Source: Paludibacteraceae bacterium
GTDB taxonomy: Bacteria > Bacteroidota > Bacteroidia > Bacteroidales > Paludibacteraceae
NCBI GenBank assembly: GCA_017628395.1
Contig: JAGBZD010000016.1
Coordinates: 1-33,207, forward strand
Length of the DNA: 33,207 bases
Direction of reading: 5' to 3'
Shown: positions 17,332 to 24,233 of the stretch, piece by piece
Position numbering within the stretch: the first letter of the stretch is position 1
How the letters are laid out: every line of letters starts with the position of its first letter
Notes under the pieces: model-generated
The model's database searches: none
What the model was told of the DNA's origin: nothing
What the model saw: only the letters and a program-made list of their open reading frames with translations
Translations under genes and position numbers: made by a program

Positions 17332-19698
17332 ATGAAAAAAATTACTCTTTTCTTGAGTGCAATGCTCTTCTCCGTGATGAGTTTTGCAGGTGTTATTACC
17401 TTTACTCCAGGAGAATTTGATGCTCTTGAGAGTTCTAAATTTGATGTAGAGAAGGATGGTGTTACCTTGAGTTGCACAAGCGGTACCATTACTGCGGATC
17501 AATTCCGTTTCTTTAAGTCACAAACATTGACCGTTTCATCTACGGCTGGTAACATTACCTCCATTGAGTTTACCTGTACCGCAGCTAATGAAACAAAGCA
17601 TGGTCCTGGTGGCTTTGGTGAATTAGAGGGCTATAGTTATGCAGACAAAGTAGGTACATGGGCAGGTAGTGCTGCTTCTGTAACTTTCTCTGCAACCAAT
17701 AACCAAGTGCGTGCAACACAAGTGGTTGTGACTATTGACGGCGAAGGTGGTGGTGAGACTCCTGATACTCCAGTAGATCCAGAAGAGCCAGAAACTCCAG
17801 TAGATCCAGAAAATCCAGATACTCCAGAAGAGCCAGAGACACCAGTAGGTAGCATTGACGGCTATTCTAAAGTAACTAATGCTGCAAGTTTGGTTGCAGG
17901 CGACAAAGTCGTTCTCTATTGCGATGATGCTCAACTTGGCGTTACAGGTTGGAATGGCAATAAAGATGCTACTGTTGCTGAAAGTGGCTGGGTAGAGTAT
18001 GTAGTAGAAGTAGCAGATGGCGGTTTTTATCTCAAAGATGGAGAGCAATATATCTCTTTAACTACTAAAAATACTTTTACTTATAAAACTACAGGTAGTG
18101 TTTGTAAAGTAACTTCTGAAGGCATTTTGTATATTACCTTGGAGGGTGTTGACTATCTATTGTATGAGAACGGTGGTCAATACTACCGTATGTACACCGA
18201 TAAGTCATCTAATAGCGCTTACAAACCATTCTATGTATATAAAGCAGGTGAAGGTGGTGGCGAAACTCCAGACCCTGAAAATCCTGAAAACCCTGATCCA
18301 GAACAACCTGATCCAGAGAATCCAAATCCAGAAAATCCAGATCCAGAAAACCCAGAACCTGAAAATCCAGAGACCCCATCAGGTGAGGTGACTTTTGATG
18401 CAGATGTAGATAACGAAGGAGTTGGAACAGATTCTAGCAATGCTACTGCGTATAGCGTAACAAAGAATGGCGTTACTATGACAGTTTCCAGTGGTATTTT
18501 GGGTACTTATAACAATGAGAATCACTATCGTGTTTACAAAAACCAAACTCTTACTCTTACTTCTACTGCAGGTAATATCGTTAAGGTAGAGTTTACTTGC
18601 ACCGCAAACGATGAAACTAAATATGGTCCTGGTTGCTTTACTGCATCAACTGGCGATTATACATGGTCTGGTCCTGTAGGAACTTGGACTGGTTCTGCTT
18701 CTGAGGTTGTGTTTACTGCAACTACCAACCAAGTGCGTGCTACACAAGTTGTTGTGACACTTGGTGAAGGCGGTGGCGAAACACCAGATCCAGAAGATCC
18801 AGAGCAACCAGAGGAGCCAGGTGATGTAGAAATCAAGGGCCTTGTTTATGCGGATGCGTACTACTATGAGTATGATGGTGTAGCATATTACGATATCGAT
18901 ATGTATAAGGATATTGATATGGATACATACGAATATACTTATCCAGAAGTTTATGTATCATTAGAGGCAAAGAGCAAAACCGCGCTCAATGGTACATATG
19001 ATGTATGGTATGCTGGTTATTGGAAAAGCGCAAACGATTCTGTAGAAATTAATGAAACAACCCCTGGTACAATAACTATCAAGAATACTGATAATGAGGG
19101 TAACTACTCAGTTTCTGGTTCATTCGTAGGCACAGATGGTAAGACTTATAGCTTCAATGATGTAGTTAGTGTTTGGGCTTTTGATTTTGATAATTACGAG
19201 GAGATAACATTGTCAGAAGATGGTAGCGACACCCCAGACACACCAGATAATCCAGATACCCCTGTTACTCCAGAAGGCATGATTACTTGTGCAGAGGCTG
19301 CTACTATCGCTGCTGCCGAAAACTATAAGGGTACCGAGAATGTAACTGTTTATGGTTATGTGGTAGAGTTAGGTAACCAAAAGGTAGATGATAAGACTGG
19401 TCGCAACAAGCAAACTTTCTATATGTCAGATACCAAAGGTGGTGATCTACAATTTATGGCATATTGGGCATTTGTGCCAGACTTCTTCGAGGTAGGCGAT
19501 AAGGTTGCTATCACTGGTATTTTGCAAAACTACAAAGGCACAATCGAAATTGCCGACGGCGAGGCTGTATTGCTGAACGAAACAGGCGTGGATGATGTAC
19601 TTGTAGAGAATACTCCTGTGAAGGTTATCAAGAATGCTCAAATGTATATCATGCAAGGCAATAAGGTATATACCATCATGGGTACACAAGTGAAGTAA
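17332..19698 (+). CDS. Secreted modular protein with duplicated domain and Pro-rich linkers
   Basis: The protein has 788 residues. The signal peptide is about 1-19 (FLSAMLFSVMSFA). A beta-rich domain at about 20-138 is repeated at about 351-478. Both copies share KNGVT or KDGVT, QTLT..STAGNI, EFTCTA, ETK.GPG and TNQVRATQVVVT. Linkers of DPENP/PDTP type stand at about 141-172, 308-350, 483-498 and 632-648. Another module (about 173-305) separates the copies, a Tyr/Asp-rich module covers about 500-625, and an OB-fold-like module (VYGYVVELG, DKVAITGILQNYKGTIEI) covers about 650-755. The end (VKVIKNAQMYIMQGNKVYTIMGTQVK region) is a short sorting-type tail often found in Bacteroidales secreted proteins. 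No enzyme motif is visible. It is a single gene with its own promoter and terminator. Confidence 0.88.
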   Translation: MKKITLFLSAMLFSVMSFAGVITFTPGEFDALESSKFDVEKDGVTLSCTSGTITADQFRFFKSQTLTVSSTAGNITSIEFTCTAANETKHGPGGFGELEGYSYADKVGTWAGSAASVTFSATNNQVRATQVVVTIDGEGGGETPDTPVDPEEPETPVDPENPDTPEEPETPVGSIDGYSKVTNAASLVAGDKVVLYCDDAQLGVTGWNGNKDATVAESGWVEYVVEVADGGFYLKDGEQYISLTTKNTFTYKTTGSVCKVTSEGILYITLEGVDYLLYENGGQYYRMYTDKSSNSAYKPFYVYKAGEGGGETPDPENPENPDPEQPDPENPNPENPDPENPEPENPETPSGEVTFDADVDNEGVGTDSSNATAYSVTKNGVTMTVSSGILGTYNNENHYRVYKNQTLTLTSTAGNIVKVEFTCTANDETKYGPGCFTASTGDYTWSGPVGTWTGSASEVVFTATTNQVRATQVVVTLGEGGGETPDPEDPEQPEEPGDVEIKGLVYADAYYYEYDGVAYYDIDMYKDIDMDTYEYTYPEVYVSLEAKSKTALNGTYDVWYAGYWKSANDSVEINETTPGTITIKNTDNEGNYSVSGSFVGTDGKTYSFNDVVSVWAFDFDNYEEITLSEDGSDTPDTPDNPDTPVTPEGMITCAEAATIAAAENYKGTENVTVYGYVVELGNQKVDDKTGRNKQTFYMSDTKGGDLQFMAYWAFVPDFFEVGDKVAITGILQNYKGTIEIADGEAVLLNETGVDDVLVENTPVKVIKNAQMYIMQGNKVYTIMGTQVK

Positions 19699-19716
19699 TC
19701 TTCGTTTCTTGAAATA

Positions 19717-19751
19717 AAAATAGGCTGCCTTTCATTTTGGCAGCCTATTTT
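19717..19751. terminator. Bidirectional terminator between convergent genes
   Basis: AAAATAGGCTGCC (19717-19729) pairs with GGCAGCCTATTTT (19739-19751) around a 9-nt loop. A-run and T-run flanks let it act for the 788-aa gene and for the minus-strand gene that ends at 19773. Confidence 0.92.
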
Positions 19752-19772
19752 GTTTAGGAATTGTGCGTTGAT

Positions 19773-20141
19773 TTACGCCGTAACTTCTTTGAAGCGAACT
19801 TGTTCGCGGCTAAAACGGAACTCTACGGGGCAGTAGCGAATGCCTCTTTCGTTGGTGATAGGTGCGCCCCAAAATAGATAGGCATGTTCGCCGCGGCGAA
19901 CAAATGCGCCCTGCTCCTTCCACTCATCATAGGTATGAAATTCTGCATCTACCAGATTATAACATTCGCGCAATAGCTGATTGCAAGTGTACTTGGTACG
20001 ACCTGCGGCTTTTGCCATTTCGATTAAGCCATTGGTAATGGTGCGGAGATGCATGCGATAGTTTTGCATACGGCTGGGTTGAATCTCAGTAATGTGGTTT
20101 GCTGGGGTGGTGAGTGAATTCACCTTGTTGTTGGTTGTCAT
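19773..20141 (-). CDS. Small ArdC N-terminal-like protein (hypothetical)
   Basis: The 122-residue protein has no signal peptide or membrane segment. The stretch YDEWKEQGAFVRRGEHAYLFW, split around residues 76-96, followed by CPVEFRFSREQVRF, resembles the N-terminal single-stranded-DNA-binding domain of ArdC-type antirestriction proteins (pattern W..qG..VrkGE.a..vfW). The ArdC metallopeptidase part is missing, and no mobility gene is nearby. Residues 25-70 are predicted helical. It lies downstream of a 37-codon reading frame and the promoter at 20390, and ends at a shared terminator. The family assignment is tentative; a stand-alone DNA-binding or domesticated accessory protein is the best guess. 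Confidence 0.6.
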   Translation of the reverse strand: MTTNNKVNSLTTPANHITEIQPSRMQNYRMHLRTITNGLIEMAKAAGRTKYTCNQLLRECYNLVDAEFHTYDEWKEQGAFVRRGEHAYLFWGAPITNERGIRYCPVEFRFSREQVRFKEVTA

Positions 20142-20215
20142 ACTTGTAAGAATTAAAAAGTGAATATTAATTGTGTTTTATCTATTTCGAATATCCGATA
20201 ATTATCCTTATGGAA

Positions 20216-20329
20216 TTACGCTTGTTGCGAAAGGATTTGCATCCAGATAAGGATGCCATACATGTTGCTAAAAAACTCTTTTGCGTTGGTCTGCAAGTCT
20301 TTTTGATTAAAGTTAAATTCCAGTTGCAT
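20216..20329 (-). CDS. Possible 37-aa small protein
   Basis: A reading frame from ATG (20329) to TAA (20216) encodes 37 residues: MQLEFNFNQKDLQTN, then AKEFFSNMYGILIWMQILSQQA. It is preceded by an A/T-rich leader typical of Bacteroidetes start regions and by a -7 box about 60 bp upstream. It would be the first gene of the unit that includes the ArdC-like gene. I do not recognise it. A helical peptide with a hydrophobic second half is plausible. The end of the frame overlaps a GCATCC/GGATGC inverted repeat. Short length makes chance occurrence possible. Confidence 0.4.
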   Translation of the reverse strand: MQLEFNFNQKDLQTNAKEFFSNMYGILIWMQILSQQA

Positions 20330-20389
20330 AGTCGTTAATATTTAGTAGTTAATAATTGATATTTAATAGTTAATATCTGAAATCGGGTG

Positions 20390-20397
20390 CAAAGGTA
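20390..20397 (-). promoter_or_regulatory. -7 element of the small-ORF/ArdC-like unit
   Basis: TACCTTTG on the minus strand fits the -7 consensus. The nearest TTTG (20415-20412) gives only a 14-nt spacer, so the promoter may be weak or may need an activator. Confidence 0.55.
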
Positions 20398-20408
20398 CTG
20401 CTCTAAAC

Positions 20409-20423
20409 TGACAAAACTTGTCA
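20409..20423. promoter_or_regulatory. Perfect 15-bp palindrome over the -33 region (candidate operator)
   Basis: TGACAA and TTGTCA flank AAC. It covers the place where the -33 box of the promoter at 20390 should lie, as expected for a repressor site. A WYL-type regulator gene ends about 115 bp away. Confidence 0.55.
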
Positions 20424-20441
20424 TAAGCTATGAGAAAAAAC

Positions 20442-20472
20442 AAAAAAAAGTGCAAAAAATGCACTTTTTTTG
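20442..20472 (-). terminator. Terminator behind the WYL regulator and the long minus-strand operon
   Basis: AGTGCA (20449-20454) pairs with TGCACT (20460-20465) around an A5 loop. The stem is extended by an A-run and a T-run, so on the minus strand it ends in a T-run. It lies about 67 bp behind the WYL stop codon. Confidence 0.85.
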
Positions 20473-20538
20473 TTTTTGGTGTGGCAGCTTTGCTGCGGTT
20501 ATGTCACTTCGTGAGGTTGTGCGTCTTCGGTGGGGAGA

Positions 20539-21441
20539 TCACTGGCAATACATTTGGTATGCTTTTTCTGCTTCTTTTCGAAAGAATTGTACCAGTTTTT
20601 CGGGTTCTCTTACGCGAATATCGGTACCGTGTGTGCGCAACTCTTGGATAAAGTCAAAGGTGGGTGCTACAAAATACTCAAAGAATGTATTTCCTTGAAA
20701 TTGGCGCACTTCTTTTTGCGACTCATGCAAAGGTAGCAGCCGTAGGAACTTAGCAGATTGTTCTGTGGCTTCAATAATAACTTTGGTTGGCTCTTGGTCG
20801 CGAAAGACGCCATAATATGGAGCGAAGAACTCTTTAGCATTAAAGTCGTTGGGGTAGTCAAACTGAAGATCTGTAGGACGCATTTCACTTACACGATCCA
20901 ACGCGTAGATGCGTGTTTCGTTGGGATGTGTAGAAGGACAACCTGCTACATACCAACGCTGTTTGAACACTTTTAAGCAGTAAGGCGATAGGATAAGTTC
21001 GTATTGTTTATCTTGATGAAAACTATGGTAAGTAAAGCATAGTTGATTGCGTTGTTTGATAGCATCTACAATCAAGCTCAAGTATTGTGTACCCTCTGGA
21101 ATATCCTCGTAAAGAATACACTCATTCATCTCTTGTGCTTGGTCCATCATGGAATGGACTGCCATCGCGTTGAGCAACCATTTGCGAGTAAAGCCTCCTG
21201 ATATATCATCTTTGTTGTCGATATAGTAATAGTTTTGACTTCTGTTGCAGCGAATCTCTACATCAAAAATCTCTTGAATCTCCTCTTTATAGCGATGGAA
21301 TTTGCGCTCGGGGAATATAGATTCGTGACTATCGTTGTAGCGGCAGTGAGCCCAGCGGCGATTGATATCCTCGCGGGTAAGACGCCCCGAAGCAATCGTG
21401 TCAATCAACCAAAAATAAACATTTACTTGATGTGCTGCCAT
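20539..21441 (-). CDS. WYL-domain transcriptional regulator
   Basis: The 300-residue protein has a helical N-terminal DNA-binding region (about 1-75). A WYL domain follows at about 128-210 (QLCFTYHSF, LSPYCLKVFKQRWYVAGC, RIYALDRVSEM), then a C-terminal WCX-type extension (KVIIEATEQSAKFLRLLPLH). WYL regulators sense nucleic-acid or nucleotide-like ligands and often repress defence or DNA-damage genes. This one is the last gene before the terminator at 20442-20472, 40 nt behind the detached U32 tail, so it is probably expressed from the long operon. The palindrome at 20409-20423 is a possible target. Confidence 0.9.
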   Translation of the reverse strand: MAAHQVNVYFWLIDTIASGRLTREDINRRWAHCRYNDSHESIFPERKFHRYKEEIQEIFDVEIRCNRSQNYYYIDNKDDISGGFTRKWLLNAMAVHSMMDQAQEMNECILYEDIPEGTQYLSLIVDAIKQRNQLCFTYHSFHQDKQYELILSPYCLKVFKQRWYVAGCPSTHPNETRIYALDRVSEMRPTDLQFDYPNDFNAKEFFAPYYGVFRDQEPTKVIIEATEQSAKFLRLLPLHESQKEVRQFQGNTFFEYFVAPTFDFIQELRTHGTDIRVREPEKLVQFFRKEAEKAYQMYCQ

Positions 21442-21481
21442 ATTCTTTTAGTTTAGAGAACGCTCGCAAGCGAGCTACTGT

Positions 21482-21676
21482 TTAGTGTTTATAGATTAGC
21501 ATTTCGCAATTCTTGCAGTCGAACTCCAATGAGAGAATCGTGCCATTCTGCAAACGAAGATAGCGTGGTTCGTTTGCCATAGGGTCGATTTTTCTGCAAT
21601 GTCCTAACTCGTAGAGTATGCAATACTTACAAGTCATCAGCGGTTTACTATGTGATGATTTACTATTTACCATTGA
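21482..21676 (-). CDS. Detached Cys-rich C-terminal tail of the U32 peptidase
   Basis: This 64-residue reading frame overlaps the end of the U32 gene by 14 nt and lies in the +1 frame relative to it. Residues LMTCKYCILYELGHC and LEFDCKNCEM carry the Cys cluster (C..C.......C and C..C) that normally closes Bacteroidales U32 peptidases of about 600 residues. The ATG at 21676 lies inside the last codons of the U32 gene, so coupled translation is possible. Roughly 80-100 residues that normally join the two parts are missing. At the junction stands a direct repeat, GGTTTACTAT and GATTTACTAT on the plus strand. It may be a remnant after deletion or a working separate subunit. Confidence 0.65.
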   Translation of the reverse strand, partial: SMVNSKSSHSKPLMTCKYCILYELGHCRKIDPMANEPRYLRLQNGTILSLEFDCKNCEMLIYKH

Positions 21677-23156
21677 TGGTTTCTCTTCTCCATTGGTTGA
21701 GTTGGCTGATGGGTATGAAATAGGGGAACTCGTTGTCACACTTTTTCCCGTCAGCCATGATTGTTATGTTTTGGGCGATGAAATCAGTGTCGCCGAGTTT
21801 GCTAAGTTGTTGATGTATGGTTTGTAATGCACGCTCAGGGTTGCTGGCGACTTGATGCTCTGCTTCAAACAATGCGCTATTATTTCCTATCGTAATACGG
21901 AATCCCTCTGCTATTGCTTCAAAGCGTATGTCTATAGGAATACGCCTTATTGCATTTAGTGTATGTACAAATGCTGTGTCTAAATTTCGATATAGAATCG
22001 TATTTCGCTGAATGTCAACTAATTGGTTGGTATAAATCCATTCCCCCTCAACGCGATTGATGGCGAATCCTTTATCTGCGAAGCACAAACCATCGCCGTT
22101 GTGCAAAACAATGTGGGGTAATAATTGTACCTTTATCGCTTTGCCACGCACTTCAATGACTTTTCCGATTTTCTCGCCTGTGGATTTGGGCGTTGCCCAG
22201 TTCGCCATGTTTGGTGTGCGCCCATGCAAGAAATAGTCCGTCTGTCCGCGGTGGAAAGTCTTGGCTGGGGTGGGCGTAAAATCGTATTGATAGATAGACG
22301 GGGTAGAAGCATGTCGCAGTACAGGGCTACTGTCAATCAGTTGGTCAAGTAGTTGGCGGTAGTAAGCAACGATATTGGTCACATAATCGCGATCCTTTAG
22401 GCGCCCTTCAATCTTAAAGGTGGTCACGCCTGCTTCTATCATTTCGGCAAGATGAAGACCGCGGTCCATATCTTGCAATGATAGCAAATAGCGTTGGTGG
22501 ATTGGTTTGCCATTATTGTCCAGAATTTCGTTGCCGTCTTTGTCCAGTAGGTCGTAGCGTTGGCGGCAGGGCTGTGCGCAGCAACCGCGGTTGGCACTCC
22601 GATTCATCAGTGTTTCCGACAAATAGCATTGCCCGCTATAGCTTACGCACAATGCTCCATGTACGAAGGCTTCGAGCTCAATATCTGGTATAGTATTGTG
22701 AATATCAGCTATTTGACGCAATGATAGTTCCCGCGCAAGTACGACTCGGCGGAAACCTATTTGCTGTAAACGAAGCACATGTTCTGCTGTACGATTGTCG
22801 CATTGCGTGGAGGCGTGCAGACGAATGGGAGGTAGAGCGTAGTCTAATAACTTCAGGTCTTGAATGATGAGTGCATCTACTCCTATATTATATAGTTCAT
22901 GTGCGAGCGCACACGCGCGAGGATATTCATGTTCGTGGAGTAGGGTATTGAGGGTGACTAATACTTGCACACTAAATCGATGCGCATACTCAACCAAGGT
23001 CGCAATGTCCTCCAACGAGTTGCCAGCAGCTTGGCGTGCGCCAAACTCAGGCGCACCAATATACACGGCATCAGCACCCGCTTGAATGGCGGCTTTTCCT
23101 ACTTCCAAATCACGAGCAGGAGCCAATAATGATATTTTACGCTCTCCCGTTTTCAC
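21663..23156 (-). CDS. U32 family peptidase/RNA-hydroxylation-type protein, C-terminally shortened
   Basis: The 497 residues show the U32 hallmarks: LLAPARDLEVGKAAIQAGADAVYIG at 10-34 (split here into SLLAPARDL and AAIQAGADAVYIG), the family core EAFVHGALCVSYSGQCYLS with NRGCCAQPCRQRY, and KIEGRLKD. U32 proteins include collagenase-like enzymes and the E. coli 23S rRNA hydroxylation protein RlhA. The catalytic role here is unknown. The start is a GTG at 23156 inside a GTGAAAACG repeat; an in-frame stop two codons upstream rules out a longer form. The frame stops after LNQWRRETINGK, while Bacteroidales relatives continue for about 100 residues to a Cys cluster, which here lies in the overlapping frame at 21482-21676. 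The RNA methylase gene is 17 nt upstream. Confidence 0.88.
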   Translation of the reverse strand: MKTGERKISLLAPARDLEVGKAAIQAGADAVYIGAPEFGARQAAGNSLEDIATLVEYAHRFSVQVLVTLNTLLHEHEYPRACALAHELYNIGVDALIIQDLKLLDYALPPIRLHASTQCDNRTAEHVLRLQQIGFRRVVLARELSLRQIADIHNTIPDIELEAFVHGALCVSYSGQCYLSETLMNRSANRGCCAQPCRQRYDLLDKDGNEILDNNGKPIHQRYLLSLQDMDRGLHLAEMIEAGVTTFKIEGRLKDRDYVTNIVAYYRQLLDQLIDSSPVLRHASTPSIYQYDFTPTPAKTFHRGQTDYFLHGRTPNMANWATPKSTGEKIGKVIEVRGKAIKVQLLPHIVLHNGDGLCFADKGFAINRVEGEWIYTNQLVDIQRNTILYRNLDTAFVHTLNAIRRIPIDIRFEAIAEGFRITIGNNSALFEAEHQVASNPERALQTIHQQLSKLGDTDFIAQNITIMADGKKCDNEFPYFIPISQLNQWRRETINGK

Positions 23157-23179
23157 CTTTCAGTTTCCCGTTTTCACCT
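23147..23179. repeat. CCGTTTTCACCTTTCAGTTT-type intergenic repeat
   Basis: CCCGTTTTCACCTTTCAG and CCCGTTTTCACCTT stand in tandem between the RNA methylase and U32 genes and supply the GTG start of the latter. Related runs lie at 28362-28404, 32697-32800 and 32908-32932. Confidence 0.6.
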
Positions 23180-23701
23180 TAGCATATTGCTGAGTTCATA
23201 CATGACAATACCCGCGGTGACACTCACATTGAGTGAGTGTTTGGTGCCATATTGTGGAATCTCAATACAACCGTCGGCGACATCCACCACCTCCTGCTGC
23301 ACCCCAAACACTTCGTGTCCCATGATGATAGCAATCTTTTGCCCCTTAAGTAATTGCAGATCGCCGAGCATGGTGGCTCCATGCGCTTGCTCAATGGCGT
23401 AAACGGTGTAGCCGTCGGCTTGTAATGCCTTCACAGCGTCGATGGTTTGTTCAAAATAACGCCAATCCACTGTAAGTTCTGCACCGAGAGCCGTTTTGTG
23501 TATCTCGTTGTTGGGTGGGCAACAACATATACCGCATAGCCATACACCTTGCAGACAAAACGCGTCTGCAGTGCGAAAGACAGCTCCGATATTGTGTTGG
23601 CTGCGGACATTATCCAGCACCACGATGAGTGGCACTTTCTTTGCATCGTGGAATGCCTCTGGAGTGAGGCGATTCATCTCTTGTATAGTGGTCTTCAGCA
23701 T
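23174..23701 (-). CDS. TrmH/SpoU-family RNA 2'-O-methyltransferase
   Basis: The 175-residue protein is a SPOUT methylase that would transfer a methyl group from S-adenosylmethionine to a ribose in tRNA or rRNA. Motif 1 is NVRSQHNIGAVFRTADAF (31-48) with the catalytic Arg. Motif 2 is IIMGHEVFGV (125-134), and motif 3 is IPQYGTKHSLNVSVTAGIV (148-166), which forms the trefoil-knot cofactor site. Motif 2 has GHE instead of the usual GNE, a mild change. No N-terminal RNA-binding extension is present, so the substrate cannot be named. It starts 3 nt behind rimM, which suits a shared role in RNA maturation. Confidence 0.93.
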   Translation of the reverse strand: MLKTTIQEMNRLTPEAFHDAKKVPLIVVLDNVRSQHNIGAVFRTADAFCLQGVWLCGICCCPPNNEIHKTALGAELTVDWRYFEQTIDAVKALQADGYTVYAIEQAHGATMLGDLQLLKGQKIAIIMGHEVFGVQQEVVDVADGCIEIPQYGTKHSLNVSVTAGIVMYELSNMLR

Positions 23702-23704
23702 GAT

Positions 23705-24214
23705 TTATTCTTTGGTAAAAAGGAATGGCAGACAAATGGTAATAAGTTGTTTTTCGGGTTCTATATTGACAATAAAATCTTCGTGCAAAGGAATCAGTTG
23801 CTTGCTGTTTAGCGTGATGAGGGTATTGATAGTTGTTTCATCCACATCTGTGATAGTACCGAGTTCGCCTTGATCGGTGTCTAAGACGCGATACCCCAAC
23901 AGACTTTGCCAAGTGGGCATCAGTTCTTCGTCTTCATTCATGTCCGTGAGAAGCATATAGGCTTGGCAACCGATGAGTTGTTGCGCTGCTTGTTCGTCGG
24001 TGATGTGGTCAAGTTGGAAGATAAGCGAATCGCTACCTTTCCCACGCCAATCCAATACACGGAATGGTACGAGGATATTGTTGATGCTAAGGATCAGGAA
24101 TGTGGCATCGGCATTATCCCAATACTCGTTACTAGTAAGGCATTGTATCTCGCCGCGTTTGCCGTGTGTGCGGGTGATGCGTCCGATGGATATGACTTGT
24201 TCGTTGGTAATCAT
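23705..24214 (-). CDS. rimM: Ribosome maturation factor RimM
   Basis: The 169 residues are the usual RimM length. The N-terminal beta-barrel begins ISIGRITRTHGKRGEI (9-24), the family signature. A PRC-barrel domain covers the second half (LLGYRVLDTDQGELGTITDV, then LIPLHEDFIVNIEPEKQLITICLP). RimM binds ribosomal protein uS19 and helps assemble the 30S head. It lies 19 nt behind the helicase gene and 3 nt ahead of the RNA methylase gene. Confidence 0.95.
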   Translation of the reverse strand: MITNEQVISIGRITRTHGKRGEIQCLTSNEYWDNADATFLILSINNILVPFRVLDWRGKGSDSLIFQLDHITDEQAAQQLIGCQAYMLLTDMNEDEELMPTWQSLLGYRVLDTDQGELGTITDVDETTINTLITLNSKQLIPLHEDFIVNIEPEKQLITICLPFLFTKE

Positions 24215-24233
24215 GTGGTATGCTTCGATTGTG

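Noticed and set aside
21461-21476. GCTCGC-AA-GCGAGC as a terminator between the U32 tail and the WYL gene
   Set aside because: There is no T-run on either side and the central loop is very short, so read-through into the WYL gene is more likely.
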